Shown piece by piece: positions 10,201 to 18,216 of a stretch of 54,235 nucleotides of DNA (the stretch's first letter is position 1; each line of letters begins with the position of its first letter). The position numbers were made by a program, and so were the translations under genes. Source of the DNA: Paludibacteraceae bacterium (lineage in GTDB: Bacteria > Bacteroidota > Bacteroidia > Bacteroidales > Paludibacteraceae); NCBI GenBank assembly GCA_024400275.1, contig JAKSMY010000006.1, forward strand, positions 1 through 54,235, read 5' to 3'. Below the pieces are notes generated by a model that was not told the DNA's origin, did not search any database, and saw only the letters and a program-made list of their open reading frames with translations.

Positions 10201-10755
10201 TCTGATACAATTATTCAAAGTTCTATCATCGTTCGCTACCCCGATAATATAATGGAAGCCAACTGGAATAATGTGGTGGCGTTAGTTAATGAAGAACACA
10301 ACGAGGGACGGTGGAAATTCCTACCTCCGTACGAGTGGCAGGTTCTGACCGAGTCCGGACAAGATAAAACAGCATTGATTAACCCCAATGTAGGATTACC
10401 TTATTTATATTCGGACTACTTAGAATCCGGCGACCGTGTTGTTGTGTCTCTCCACCGCGAGGGATATGACAAAGTTGTACCTTCATGTGAATTTACTTTC
10501 TATCCCGTGCCTACCGAAGCACGAGCTCCCATATCGGTTTATCCTACCGCAGCCCGAAAAACAGCCCCAATTACCATCGAATCATCAGTTTGCGGTCAGT
10601 ATATATTATACAACAATGCAGGACAGCCTGTTTGCGGGGGGGCATTTAATGACGGTAAACAAACCTTCACCATTCCGTCAGAGGCAGGGTGCTATTTACT
10701 GCAACTGCAACCTAACAACGAAGCAGTCCAAATTAAGAAAATAATCGTTTACTAA
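4210..10755 (+). CDS. Giant secreted Cys-repeat protein with type IX sorting domain
   Basis: A 2181-residue protein with a signal peptide (about 1-22, ending VWSQ). Roughly 35 tandem repeats of 50-55 residues fill residues 40-1880. A typical unit has a Cys or 'ELPYRW' segment, then 'GxYxDSLxT', then 'GCDSIxxLxL'. The GCDS core occurs intact about 20 times and decayed in others (GMDS, GADS, CDS). A different region without these repeats covers about 1880-2100. The C-terminus (about 2105-2181, 'ISVYPTAA', 'QYILYNNAGQPV', final 'KKIIVY') looks like a type A type IX secretion sorting domain. It is probably a surface-attached adhesin or fibre. Between about 6511 and 8500 the repeats show a three-repeat higher-order pattern of Cys use. 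mlaE starts 7 bp downstream, which is unusual company. Confidence 0.8.
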   Translation: MKTIPNILLPLILAIISCPVWSQEKEPELPPEIEPVKEYVVLDTTQAKVYYSALPYEWRNLSLNAAGIYSDTVKLPEITDKDTIYTINLVYRKEYIYRDTTSVNLYPPQLPYEWHNQSLTASGIYVDTVKTSNITIADTIYALNLIVKEYIHIATQTGNTCANELPFRWRKHEYTFSGTYKDTIKVKDFTIPDTVYTLQLKVGSLYEHWEHFEFCPGQSVTFRGKVYTETGTDTIYLPSTSGCDSIIIVQTVAHSSYIFTEEAELCTGSSYIWTGHFGDKVYTQPGVYYDSLTTINGCDSVYELRLFMGEPDLHKDTVIICEEDLPYKFGKHWLTEAGEYFDTIPRGRNLCDSIIQIKLTVLKDKRETKTVTFCQGTGVRHNGGELFYDARTYVDTLRTPGEGCYNIVTTVYTPGPVYKLVETIHCKSADMPYSWHGKSYAKDGVYQDKHLNIEGCDSIWELHLFIDYDTFVDSIICAGDTVFYKGEPIFSNRTIIDSLVSKKGGDSVVYYNFQIAPRYYTIETTSICSNEYIPWPGHENIILHEEGAYFDRYQTALGCDSIFEIDVIVHKVFSKDTFVAISAYHAVDSLPFIWYDGHNKKHELTFDTVIIDTLGHTPLRYPSDYLEGDVWHRALSGGCDSTVSIELMIVRKYSFDTIPLCPNGYVMVDGRRYDKPGDYEHWMLSSPYSLHNDSIHYFHIFEAPTYDSEQYDEDSICSNEVPYLWYSRVCYTTGEYTDTIPSIYGCDSIVHLHLKVKPAYYFEEIHNVCTGDSVWVNGRYIHEAGIYYDSLKTKAGCDSVYQIVLNHVRTYFLPDTAHFKQGSQYVWHKDGQPWVLTKPGMYFDSCKTVADGCDSIHRLLLIEDRSCFFTETQTTCENELPYRWHNAVIYDSGTYYDSLQTKYGMDSVYELNLTVYPNYVEERRVKTCPNEGFEINGQLITTSGTYRDTLLTKHGCDSIIIYHVNLVPGYLMDELLHLGPKPSIEWHGQTLTQPGVYMDSLKTTEGCDSIFRLTLLVDPTYNFYDTVRICRSETPYRWQGNDYYLEGDYEHPYFSKFKMDSVHHLHLVIDPIYETTTKVNRCEGDHYIWRGKTITRSGQYSDTLRTALGCDSISHTIVNFFPTFTENDTIHLVSGTSINWHGQDLSSAGVYYDSLTSATGCDSIYCLHLLVADTFSMHENIICCEEDLPYRWHGQNLTKSGDYADLHKTAYGADSSYYVHFTVAPKYEDTCNATLCHGGQINYFGRIIRKPGTYKDTLLSIYGCDSIQTLIVNWSEEKFSEQTIHLCYGETYMINGRIFSKSGVYDDTLRTAEGCDSIVRYSVQVQQRYYYEETKTINPGQRYIWEGHKNDTVLSQRGVYIDSLKSIEGCDSVFCLTLTVNPTHITFKTADVCSNDMPYLWRGTYYYEAGIYDDTLQTKQQCDSIFRLTLNVHTDSIADQYYDLCLGQSIGLGGKTYTNSAIYYDTVYTKYGCTQVTRHIIRFHPEYRVSKTVVLGEGEEYDFYGRILTKPGTYTKTFPTAFGCDSTIVLTITFCIPKSETIVNLNICEGDTIRIGDTTVTKAGQYYRTYPSKYGCDSTVRYIVKSNPTYHWTTRATFCLNEPYRWLGHLNDTVITKPGQYMERLKTIAGCDSIYSLILTAAPSYLSDTTIYVCKDEIPYKHKGLEYYTDMDFADSMRTQGGCDSISITRYRLNNHCSDMDLYTRCEGDELIVDNRWIIEDGEYRIQINRDSLHRFVVLSHPAYEYSVNVPPACDSLFYEGDMYYARGYGKETFTVDRHLHSIYNCDSIEHVTMTIYRSAPTLVHSQTIYNYASVLFGGELYNTPGTYTHRYHTSHGCDSTCILNLDVIYQDSTDALHYHYCQASKDNIEIFGKLYHPAKDTIIFDTTAIPNVGMFIIKKAIVRVSYPFTVTSVQTESEVCSAPYISFDIVLGLDGSYPEKYELDFLPSQLSASPTHQEGRLNDQSTINVLMDGRGLCVNPGSYPYQLKLTAQDCHMSDTIIQSSIIVRYPDNIMEANWNNVVALVNEEHNEGRWKFLPPYEWQVLTESGQDKTALINPNVGLPYLYSDYLESGDRVVVSLHREGYDKVVPSCEFTFYPVPTEARAPISVYPTAARKTAPITIESSVCGQYILYNNAGQPVCGGAFNDGKQTFTIPSEAGCYLLQLQPNNEAVQIKKIIVY

Positions 10756-10762
10756 ACGCAAT

Positions 10763-11500
10763 ATGAAAATATTACAACATATCGGTGAGTACTTTCTGCT
10801 GATGGGACGTGTCTTTCAACGCCCTGACCGGTGGCGCATGTTCTTTAGGCAATATGCCAAAGAAATCGAAAAACAAGGGTTACAGTCACTGCCTATTGTT
10901 ATCATCATCTCCATCTTTATCGGGGCTATTCTGACTATCCAAGCCAAGATTAACACCGAAAATCCCTTATTGCCGACCTACACGACCGGTTTGCTAACTC
11001 GTGAGACATTATTATTGGAGTTCTCATCTACTATTCTTTGTCTTATTTTGGCAGGAAAAGTTGGTTCAAACATAGCCTCTGAGATAGGTACAATGCGTAT
11101 TACGGAACAGATTGACGCAATGGAAATAATGGGTGTCAACTCTGCCAATTATCTTATTGCCCCCAAAATAGCCGCTTTCATTACTATGATGCCGTTCTTG
11201 GTTATCATTTCCATCACGGTCGGACTAATCGGAGGCTGGGGAGTAGGAGTCTTCACGGATGTCATTACCGTAGCCGATTATGTAGTTGGTATTCAGTATG
11301 CTTTTAATCCCTACTATGTAACCTATGGTCTAATCAAATCTATCGTCTTCGCCTATATCATTACCAGTCTGAGCAGTTACTACGGCTACTATGCCAAAGG
11401 CGGTGCATTGGAAGTCGGCATAGCAAGTACCAACGCCGTTGTTAACTCCAACATATTGATTCTATTCGGTGACCTTCTATTAACCAAATTGCTCCTATGA
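10763..11500 (+). CDS. mlaE: MlaE-family ABC transporter permease
   Basis: A 245-residue inner-membrane permease of the MlaE/YrbE family, which moves phospholipids between the two membranes of Gram-negative cells. It has about five membrane segments and family hallmarks: 'GLQSLPIVIIISIFIGAI' near the N-terminus, 'GKVGSNIASEIGTMRITEQI' (about 96-115), then 'MEIMGVNS'. Length is normal for the family. It overlaps the ATPase gene downstream by 4 nt (ATGA), so the two are translationally coupled. No MCE-domain MlaD gene follows, although one is common in such operons, so the substrate-binding partner must be encoded elsewhere. Confidence 0.93.
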   Translation: MKILQHIGEYFLLMGRVFQRPDRWRMFFRQYAKEIEKQGLQSLPIVIIISIFIGAILTIQAKINTENPLLPTYTTGLLTRETLLLEFSSTILCLILAGKVGSNIASEIGTMRITEQIDAMEIMGVNSANYLIAPKIAAFITMMPFLVIISITVGLIGGWGVGVFTDVITVADYVVGIQYAFNPYYVTYGLIKSIVFAYIITSLSSYYGYYAKGGALEVGIASTNAVVNSNILILFGDLLLTKLLL

Positions 11501-12264
11501 TTATAGTAAAAGATATCGTTAAAAGTTTTGAGGGCAATATGGTTCTCAACCACATCAGCACCGAAATGCGCGATGGATGTGTCAATATGATTATTGGTCA
11601 GTCCGGTTCGGGAAAAACAGTGCTTATGAAGTCTTTAATCGGATTGCATAAACCGGATAGCGGTTGTATTGAATACGATGGCAAGAGCCTCACTGCCATG
11701 AATGAGAAAGATATACATGTTCTACGTAAAAATGTAGGTATGCTGTTTCAAGGCTCGGCATTGTTTGACAGTCTGACCGTTCTGGAAAATGTCATGTACC
11801 CGTTAGAGATGTTCTCTGACATGACTGAAAAGCAGATGATTGAACGTGCACGCTTTTGTTTACAACGCGTCAATATGCCGGAACATGTCTATAACCTAAT
11901 GCCCAGCGAAATAAGCGGCGGGCAACAAAAACGTGTAGCCATTGCCCGTGCCATTGTTCTTAACCCAAAATACCTGTTCTGCGACGAACCCAACTCGGGT
12001 CTGGACCCCAAGACATCATTGGTCATTGACCAACTGATACACAGTATCACAAAGGAATTCAATATATGTACCATTATCAACTCACACGACATGAACTCTA
12101 TCATGGAAATAGGTGACCATATTGTATTCCTCAAAAACGGAAAATTGGAGTGGGACGGCAGTAAGGACACTATTTTTGATACCAACAACGAAGCATTAGA
12201 TGACTTCGTCTTCGCCAGCAATTTATATAAAAAAGTTAAAATAGCTCAAAAAACAGTAATATGA
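11497..12264 (+). CDS. mlaF: MlaF-type ABC transporter ATP-binding protein
   Basis: A 255-residue ATPase partner of the MlaE permease. The Walker A motif is 'GQSGSGKTVLMK' (about 34-45), the signature 'SGGQQKRVAIARA' (about 138-150) and Walker B 'YLFCDEPNSGLDP' (about 158-170). Walker A has GKTV rather than the commoner GKT/ST, but the essential Lys and Thr are present. It drives lipid transport across the periplasm. Starts and stops overlap by 4 nt on both sides (mlaE and the metalloprotease gene), which marks a tightly packed operon. Confidence 0.9.
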   Translation: MIIVKDIVKSFEGNMVLNHISTEMRDGCVNMIIGQSGSGKTVLMKSLIGLHKPDSGCIEYDGKSLTAMNEKDIHVLRKNVGMLFQGSALFDSLTVLENVMYPLEMFSDMTEKQMIERARFCLQRVNMPEHVYNLMPSEISGGQQKRVAIARAIVLNPKYLFCDEPNSGLDPKTSLVIDQLIHSITKEFNICTIINSHDMNSIMEIGDHIVFLKNGKLEWDGSKDTIFDTNNEALDDFVFASNLYKKVKIAQKTVI

Positions 12265-14285
12265 ACAAGTATGTATTATTATTTTTATCATGCCTCTCTT
12301 TGAGCATCTGGGCTCAAGAATTACATTGCCCTGCACGAAACAAACCTGTTGTTCGTCAGCAACCTGACGGAGACAGTGTGACTGTCATCTTACGTGGTGA
12401 TGAGTGGAAAAACTGGATGTTAACCACAGACGGTTGGCAAGTTCGTGAGGACGAAAACGGAACTATTTGCTACCTGCAGCAGCCCAAAAACCGTTACAAA
12501 GACAATAACCCAATCATCAGTCGCAAGCAAGCACACAATACCAACCACCGTAGCCGTTGCGAACAGCACTGGTTGAAAAATCATGGTATTCTCAAAGAAC
12601 CTATCCGCCAAACGGCACAACACTGCCCTCCGCGTATCTTGCCCGGACAAACATCTGCTCCTGCGGCACGCAAATTGACCAATGATTATATGGCACAAAA
12701 TGAGATTATGGCGAACTCAATCGGTCAACGACGCACCTTTGACCGCGTGCCCGTAATCCTTATTAATTATGCCGATATGTCTTTTTATTCCGATAGGCAA
12801 CAAGTGGACTCTATGTTCAACGCCGTGGACTATATTTCGCCTGAAGGGCACACCGGCTCCGTTCGCCAGTATTTCAGTCATCAAAGTTATGGCAAATACA
12901 ATCCTCAATTTGACATCTATGGTCCTGTTACATTGAGTCATGGTTATGCCTACTATGGTGCCAGCGGCGATGCCAGAGCAAGCGAGATGGTAGCAGAAGC
13001 TTGCAAACTGATGGACGACTCGTTAGATTTTACATTATACGACCTTAACAAGGACAACAAAGTCGATTTGGTCTTCGTTATTTATGCCGGTCCTCCTGCC
13101 AGTGACGAAGCATACATCAACACCAAGTGGATAAAAAAACCATCAGACCTCATTTGGCCACACTACAACACAATTGGTTCGACTTACGGTCAACCCACCA
13201 CCTTCGACGGAAAAACCATTTACGACTACGAAGTCAGTGCAGAATTAGATGGAGCCCTTTCGTTTAATCCGTCCATTTCTGGTATGGATAGTGTACCCGT
13301 ACCAGCCGGTATAGGTGTTATGTGCCACGAATTTGGACATGGATTGGGGCTGCCTGATGTGTATAATAATAACGGGAAAAGTGACCCCATAGTTGATGAA
13401 TGGGACATCATGGATCAGGGGTGCTACAACAACTGGATGTATTCCCCTGCCAATTACACCGCCTACGAACGTTTCTTCATGGGTTGGCTCACGCCGACAC
13501 AAATCAGTGCAAAAGACAATATCACCATGCAAGACATCAATGTCACAGGAGATGATGTCAAACTCATTTGCCCTGCCGGTAAACACAACCTAAATGGCGT
13601 TTCACCAAACCCAACCACCTTCTATCTCTTGGAAAACCGTCAGCATACCGGCAACGACGTTTTTATACCCAAACACGGCTTAGTCGTTTCCAAGATTCAA
13701 TACAATGCCGACAAATGGAAACATAATATAATCAACACCGACTCAAAAGCTTTGGGATATAATATCCTCGGTGCTTACCCGAACGACGGTACCAGTTATA
13801 CCGCCATCACCGGTTATCCCATTGAGCATATCAAAGAGAGTGAAGGTGTCATCTCGTTCCAATTCATGGGAGGCAAACATCAGCCTCTCGCTATCTCCTA
13901 CATTTTGGATGGTGCAGAAGTGATAACAGGACCGGAAGAGGGTCCTATTGACGGAACTACCGACATTACCATCACATTAACTGCTCCACACGGCTATCCT
14001 CAACTTACCGAAAACAACTGCATTTTCAATGTAGAAGAAGAGGGCTTTGGTGATGTTGATTTCCAAAGTTCCTTAGTCGAAGGCACACTCACTATTACAA
14101 TACCAACCACTTCACAAACAGGTGCCCTGCAAGTCATCGTGTATGGTCCGGAGGGACCAATCACAGGTTGGGAAGAACCGACGGCAAGCCCGTCTTTGCA
14201 TAAATTCATCAAAGCGCAACACTTATACATTATTAAACACGGTAAGTTATACGATTTATTCGGTCATGAAACTCATCTCTTATAA
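12261..14285 (+). CDS. M6-family secreted metalloprotease with short C-terminal tail
   Basis: A 674-residue exported protease. A signal peptide covers about residues 1-18 (cut near SIWAQ). The catalytic zinc motif HEFGH (H356-H360) sits in '[16 protein letters not shown]', as in immune-inhibitor-A-like M6 peptidases. An upstream '[20 protein letters not shown]' and downstream '[12 protein letters not shown]' also fit. An Ig-like segment lies at about 545-630. The last 27 residues (from K648, [10 protein letters not shown]) are the short tail shared with four other exported proteins in the window. The start overlaps the mlaF stop (ATGA). The 3' end overlaps exonuclease III by 20 nt in another frame. 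Confidence 0.87.
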   Translation: MNKYVLLFLSCLSLSIWAQELHCPARNKPVVRQQPDGDSVTVILRGDEWKNWMLTTDGWQVREDENGTICYLQQPKNRYKDNNPIISRKQAHNTNHRSRCEQHWLKNHGILKEPIRQTAQHCPPRILPGQTSAPAARKLTNDYMAQNEIMANSIGQRRTFDRVPVILINYADMSFYSDRQQVDSMFNAVDYISPEGHTGSVRQYFSHQSYGKYNPQFDIYGPVTLSHGYAYYGASGDARASEMVAEACKLMDDSLDFTLYDLNKDNKVDLVFVIYAGPPASDEAYINTKWIKKPSDLIWPHYNTIGSTYGQPTTFDGKTIYDYEVSAELDGALSFNPSISGMDSVPVPAGIGVMCHEFGHGLGLPDVYNNNGKSDPIVDEWDIMDQGCYNNWMYSPANYTAYERFFMGWLTPTQISAKDNITMQDINVTGDDVKLICPAGKHNLNGVSPNPTTFYLLENRQHTGNDVFIPKHGLVVSKIQYNADKWKHNIINTDSKALGYNILGAYPNDGTSYTAITGYPIEHIKESEGVISFQFMGGKHQPLAISYILDGAEVITGPEEGPIDGTTDITITLTAPHGYPQLTENNCIFNVEEEGFGDVDFQSSLVEGTLTITIPTTSQTGALQVIVYGPEGPITGWEEPTASPSLHKFIKAQHLYIIKHGKLYDLFGHETHLL

Positions 14286-15027
14286 TGTAAACGGCATTCG
14301 TGCAGCCATCGGCAAAGGGCTTCTGGATTGGCTACAAACCGAGAACCCTGATGTCTTCTGTATTCAGGAAAGTAAGGCACAACCCGAACAGATAGACACA
14401 CTCGCCTTCAGCGAATTAGGCTACCATTGTTATATCCATTCTGCTGAGAAAAAAGGATATTCGGGAGTGTGTATCTTTTCCAAAGAGCAGCCAACCAAAG
14501 TAGCGGCTGGTATGGGTAACCCACGATACGATAGCGAGGGACGTGTTTTACGAGTGGACATCGGTAGTATATCGGTAGTAGATGTATATGTGCCAAGTGG
14601 AACGACCGGCGATGTACGACAGGACTTTAAGATGGATTTTCTTGAGGCGTTTCTCAAATGGCTGAACGAACTACGGCAAACACGTCCCAACGTCATTGTC
14701 TGCGGGGACTTCAATATCTGCCACAAGCCCATCGACATCAACCACCCTGAGCGACAGATAGGTGTCAGCGGTTTCCTGCCCGAGGAACGTGAATGGATGG
14801 ATCGATGGCAAGATAGCGGCTTGGTGGATACCTTCCGTGTCTTTGACCAAAGTGCCGAAAAATACAGTTGGTGGAGTTATCGTGCTGGAGCACGTGCCAA
14901 TAATGCAGGATGGCGAATTGACTATTTCTGGGTTAGCGACACACTAAAAGATAGATTAGAAAATGCAACAATAATGACAGAGGCGGTTCACTCCGACCAC
15001 TGTCCAGTGAGTTTATGGATACATTAA
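14266..15027 (+). CDS. xth: Exodeoxyribonuclease III (AP endonuclease)
   Basis: A 253-residue base-excision-repair nuclease of the exonuclease III/endonuclease-exonuclease-phosphatase fold. Motifs in order: '[19 protein letters not shown]' with the catalytic Asn, 'IQESKAQ' with the metal-binding Glu (about 34), 'VCGDFNICH' (about 145-153), and the C-terminal 'WRIDYFW' and 'SDHCPV' with the catalytic His. A longer reading frame opens at 14122, but the family starts at [10 protein letters not shown] (14266). The gene overlaps its neighbours at both ends (20 nt and 13 nt). It is a housekeeping gene embedded in an envelope-gene run. Confidence 0.95.
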   Translation: MKLISYNVNGIRAAIGKGLLDWLQTENPDVFCIQESKAQPEQIDTLAFSELGYHCYIHSAEKKGYSGVCIFSKEQPTKVAAGMGNPRYDSEGRVLRVDIGSISVVDVYVPSGTTGDVRQDFKMDFLEAFLKWLNELRQTRPNVIVCGDFNICHKPIDINHPERQIGVSGFLPEEREWMDRWQDSGLVDTFRVFDQSAEKYSWWSYRAGARANNAGWRIDYFWVSDTLKDRLENATIMTEAVHSDHCPVSLWIH

Positions 15028-15782
15028 GAACAGAACATTTAATTAAAAAATATGGCAAACGCACCGTCGTTAACGACGTTTCCATTTGTTTGCAACAGGG
15101 AGAGATTGTTGGTTTATTAGGACCTAATGGTGCCGGCAAAACAACCACTTTCTATATGACTACCGGCTTGATTACTGCCAACAACGGTAAGATTTTCCTC
15201 AATGATCAGGATATTACCGATTTTCCAATGTACCAACGGGCTAAATTGGGTATAGGCTACCTGCCGCAAGAAGCAAGCGTATTTCGCAAACTAAGCGTAG
15301 AAGACAATATCAAAGCCGTTCTTGAATTGACGAATTTCACCAAGGAATATCAGACACAAAAACTCGAACAACTCATCAAAGAGTTTAATCTCAACCACGT
15401 GCGCCATAACTTGGGCGACCGTCTTAGTGGCGGTGAACGCCGTCGTACCGAGATAGCACGTTGCTTGGCTATTGAGCCTAAATTCGTTATGTTGGACGAG
15501 CCTTTTGCCGGTGTCGATCCTATTGCCGTGCAGGAAATTCAGGACGTGGTTTGGAGCCTAAAAGACAAAAATATCGGAATTCTGATTACCGACCACAACG
15601 TGGACGAGACACTTATGATTACCGACCGTGCCTACCTGCTTTTCGAGGGGCGTATTCTCTTCCACGGTACACCCGAAGAGTTGGCTGCTAACCCCGTTGT
15701 ACGCAAGAACTATCTCGGACGAGATTTCGAACTCAAGAAAAAAAGCAGACCGGTACCCACCAATGTCGAAGAAAACTCCTAA
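15015..15782 (+). CDS. lptB: LptB, LPS export ABC transporter ATP-binding protein
   Basis: A 255-residue ATPase that powers extraction of LPS from the inner membrane with LptF/LptG, which are not in this window. It has Walker A '[13 protein letters not shown]', a '[13 protein letters not shown]' Q-loop, the signature '[16 protein letters not shown]' and Walker B '[13 protein letters not shown]'. The [12 protein letters not shown] form is diagnostic of LptB. A C-terminal extension of about 15 residues is rich in Lys and Arg. It overlaps xth by 13 nt. The LPS core genes that follow fit its role. Confidence 0.95.
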   Translation: MDTLRTEHLIKKYGKRTVVNDVSICLQQGEIVGLLGPNGAGKTTTFYMTTGLITANNGKIFLNDQDITDFPMYQRAKLGIGYLPQEASVFRKLSVEDNIKAVLELTNFTKEYQTQKLEQLIKEFNLNHVRHNLGDRLSGGERRRTEIARCLAIEPKFVMLDEPFAGVDPIAVQEIQDVVWSLKDKNIGILITDHNVDETLMITDRAYLLFEGRILFHGTPEELAANPVVRKNYLGRDFELKKKSRPVPTNVEENS

Positions 15783-15825
15783 CATACGTATATCATACGT
15801 ATAACTTATGTATAGAATGAATACT
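15782..15825. repeat. 11-bp tandem repeat between lptB and the DUF4254 gene
   Basis: Three 11-mers, ACATACGTATA, TCATACGTATA and ACTTATGTATA, lie end to end at 15782-15814, with a decayed fourth to 15825. They begin on the lptB stop codon and fill most of the 57-bp gap. They resemble the six-copy 11-bp repeat upstream of grpE, whose units on the minus strand also end in GTATA. Confidence 0.75.
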
Positions 15826-15839
15826 AAAAATAATACAAT

Positions 15840-16445
15840 ATGAATTTTGCAGAACTAAGTAACGGCATTTTTAGTCAGGCCGTCATTGATTATCACAAAA
15901 CAGACGATGTGGACGCTCCTATCCACAATCCCTTTCAGGCTGGAACTATTGAAAATGATTTATACCAAAAGAATTGGATTGATGTAGTGCAATGGCATCT
16001 GGAGGACATTATTCGTGACCCGCAAATCGATCCGGCAGAAGCCTTGGTGCTCAAACGCCGTATAGACAAGAGTAATCAGGACCGTACAGACCTCGTGGAA
16101 CGTATCGACTCCTATTTTTGGGAGAAATACCACGATATTAAGCCTTTGGCAGACGCACGTATCAACACCGAGAGCCCCGCTTGGGCAATTGACCGTCTCA
16201 GTATCTTGCACGTCAAAATCTATCACATGACCGAGCAAGTGGAGCGTGTTGATGTCAGCCCCGAGCAGCACGAGAAATGTATGCAAAAACTCGCTGTGCT
16301 GAAAGAACAGTTATGCGACATGACCACTTCCATCAGCCAATTGCTTGAGGACTACGAGACCGGACGACGCGTGATGAAAGTTTACCGCCAAATGAAAATG
16401 TACAACGACCCCAGTCTGAACCCAGTACTGTACGGAAAGAAATAA
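15840..16445 (+). CDS. DUF4254 domain-containing protein
   Basis: A 201-residue soluble protein, predicted largely helical, matching the Bacteroidota DUF4254 family in length and N-terminal pattern ('NPFQAGTIENDLYQKNWIDV'). There is no signal peptide or membrane segment. The family commonly lies beside glycosyltransferase genes for surface polysaccharide, as here, immediately before a GT9. Its biochemical function is not known to me, and I see no catalytic motif. Confidence 0.85.
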   Translation: MNFAELSNGIFSQAVIDYHKTDDVDAPIHNPFQAGTIENDLYQKNWIDVVQWHLEDIIRDPQIDPAEALVLKRRIDKSNQDRTDLVERIDSYFWEKYHDIKPLADARINTESPAWAIDRLSILHVKIYHMTEQVERVDVSPEQHEKCMQKLAVLKEQLCDMTTSISQLLEDYETGRRVMKVYRQMKMYNDPSLNPVLYGKK

Positions 16446-16477
16446 CTTACCTATTTACAAACTTACAAATTTATAAG

Positions 16478-17488
16478 TTGAAACGGCTTCTTGTCATACG
16501 ATTTTCGGCATTGGGCGACGTAGCTATGGTTGTGCCTGTCATTAAGGCACTTGCAGTCGCTTACCCCGATTGGGACATCACCATGCTCAGCAAAAAGCAA
16601 TGTGCCTCGCTTTTTTGTAACCTGCCGGACAATGTGCATTTCTTCGGAGCCGATTTAAGAGGCAAACATAGCGGTTTGGCAGGACTGAACCGCTTGTTGC
16701 ACGACCTTAAATACTGGGAGTTCGATGCCGTAGCCGATTTGCATGCCGTGCTTCGTACTTTTTACCTTCGGCATCGCTGTCTATGGAGGGGTAAACGCGT
16801 AGCACATATCCACAAAGACCGCTATCAAAAGTGGTTGCTTGTACGCCATTTTTACCAATACAAGCACCCCTTGCAATCTACTATTTCACGATATAAGGGG
16901 GTTTTGGAAGAATTAGGGTTTGAGCTATACGACGCCCTACCTAAACATAACATCAACATAACATCATCTACCAGACGTAATATCGGCATAGCACCTTTTG
17001 CGGCACATAAAGGGAAGATTTATCCGTTGGATAAAATGGAAGAAGTGGTGAAAACACTTGGTGAAAAACTGAATGCAAAAGGCGAGACAGTCTATCTTTT
17101 TGGAGCCGGAGACAAAGAAAAGGCTATCTTACAGAATTGGCAAAACAAATATGCAGGTGTAGAAAGTCTGGTGGGCAAATACAATATGGCTGAGGAAATT
17201 TCTTTTATGGCACAATTAAGGATGATGGTAACGATGGATTCAGCCAATATGCACCTTGCCTCTTTGGCAGGAACACGCGTGTTGAGTATATGGGGAGCAA
17301 CCCATCCTTGGGCTGGCTTCTTAGGATTCGGGCAAGACGAAAACGACTGTATTCAACTCTCTATTCCCTGCCGCCCCTGCTCTATCTACGGCAAAAGACG
17401 TTGCCAGTTTGGCGACTATCGGTGCCTACTTATCGAACCAAAAAATATCATTGAACGCGTTTTAGGAGCGTTGGCAGTGGAAGAATGA
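16478..17488 (+). CDS. Glycosyltransferase family 9 (heptosyltransferase-like)
   Basis: A 336-residue GT-B enzyme of family 9, which adds sugars to the inner LPS core. The N-terminus 'LLVIRFSALGDVAMVVPVI' is the classic GT9 motif. 'GIAPFAAHKGKIYPL' and the C-terminal 'TMDSANMHLASLAGTRVLSI' and 'WGATHP' form the donor-binding region. The start codon is TTG (16478), fixed because the family begins at MKRLLVIRFSALGD. The coding sequence contains an exact tandem pair of AACATAACATC at 16944-16965. Its stop overlaps the start of the kinase gene by 4 nt. Confidence 0.92.
   Translation: MKRLLVIRFSALGDVAMVVPVIKALAVAYPDWDITMLSKKQCASLFCNLPDNVHFFGADLRGKHSGLAGLNRLLHDLKYWEFDAVADLHAVLRTFYLRHRCLWRGKRVAHIHKDRYQKWLLVRHFYQYKHPLQSTISRYKGVLEELGFELYDALPKHNINITSSTRRNIGIAPFAAHKGKIYPLDKMEEVVKTLGEKLNAKGETVYLFGAGDKEKAILQNWQNKYAGVESLVGKYNMAEEISFMAQLRMMVTMDSANMHLASLAGTRVLSIWGATHPWAGFLGFGQDENDCIQLSIPCRPCSIYGKRRCQFGDYRCLLIEPKNIIERVLGALAVEE
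16944..16965. repeat. 11-bp tandem repeat inside the GT9 gene
   Basis: Two exact copies of AACATAACATC (16944-16954, 16955-16965). This is the reverse complement of the 11-mer pair at 91-112. It encodes part of a short poorly conserved stretch (HNINITSS) between the two Rossmann lobes, where an insertion would be tolerated. Confidence 0.75.
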
Positions 17489-18216
17489 TTATTATTAATC
17501 CAAAATATGACTCTTTGCGGGCTTGGATAGAATCTTTGCCTAACGATTTTTCCACCACGGGAGAAATTATTTACGATGCCCGTAACCAAATTCGCAGGTT
17601 TGAGGTGGATAATTTGACATTATGCGTCAAACGTTTTCATCAACCGCGTTTTTTGAATCGTCTGATATACTCCTTCCTGCGCCCAAGCAAAGCACGACGG
17701 AGTTATGAAAACGGAATGTACCTAATGCGACACGGTGTGGGAACTCCTGAACCGGTGGCATATATTGAGGAGAAGAAATGGGGATTAATGGGATTCAATT
17801 ATTTGATTACGTTACAATCTCAACTGACCCGATTACATCGGGAATTTACGTTAAACTACACACCCGAATTGGAAGATACCATCCGTCCCTTGGCGCGTTT
17901 TACGGCTAAGATGCACGACGAAGGTATTTTGCACTTGGATTATTCCCCCGGTAACATATTGTGGGACCAAGTAAATGGAGCATATCAATTTGAGGTGATT
18001 GACATCAATCGTATGCGTATTGGAAAGCCCGTGACACTAAAAGAGGGTGCCAAGAGTTTACGGCGTATCTGCGCTCGTACCGCCTTTTTTGTTACCTTTG
18101 CTGACGAATACGCCGTAGCGCGTGGATTGAATAAAGACGATTGTACAACATGGATTTTATACTACCGCAACCGTTTCTGGAAAAACGGTCAAAAAGCACG
18201 ATACAACTATGACTAA
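17485..18216 (+). CDS. Lipopolysaccharide kinase, Kdo/WaaP (InaA) family
   Basis: A 243-residue small protein-kinase-like enzyme that likely phosphorylates an LPS core sugar. 'LCVKRFHQPRFLNRLIYSF' carries the ATP-binding Lys. 'ILHLDYSPGNILW' (about 148-160) is the catalytic loop with Asp and Asn, and 'VIDINRMR' (about 171) supplies the metal-binding Asp. The 'SKARRSYENGMYLMRHGVGT' stretch is typical of the Kdo/WaaP family. It overlaps the GT9 gene by 4 nt and the GT2 gene by 8 nt, placing it in a core-assembly operon. The exact sugar acceptor cannot be told. Confidence 0.85.
   Translation: MIIINPKYDSLRAWIESLPNDFSTTGEIIYDARNQIRRFEVDNLTLCVKRFHQPRFLNRLIYSFLRPSKARRSYENGMYLMRHGVGTPEPVAYIEEKKWGLMGFNYLITLQSQLTRLHREFTLNYTPELEDTIRPLARFTAKMHDEGILHLDYSPGNILWDQVNGAYQFEVIDINRMRIGKPVTLKEGAKSLRRICARTAFFVTFADEYAVARGLNKDDCTTWILYYRNRFWKNGQKARYNYD

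Noticed and set aside
14122..14265. N-terminal extension of exonuclease III
   Set aside because: The conserved family start [10 protein letters not shown] is at 14266; the upstream part overlaps the protease in another frame and matches nothing in the family.
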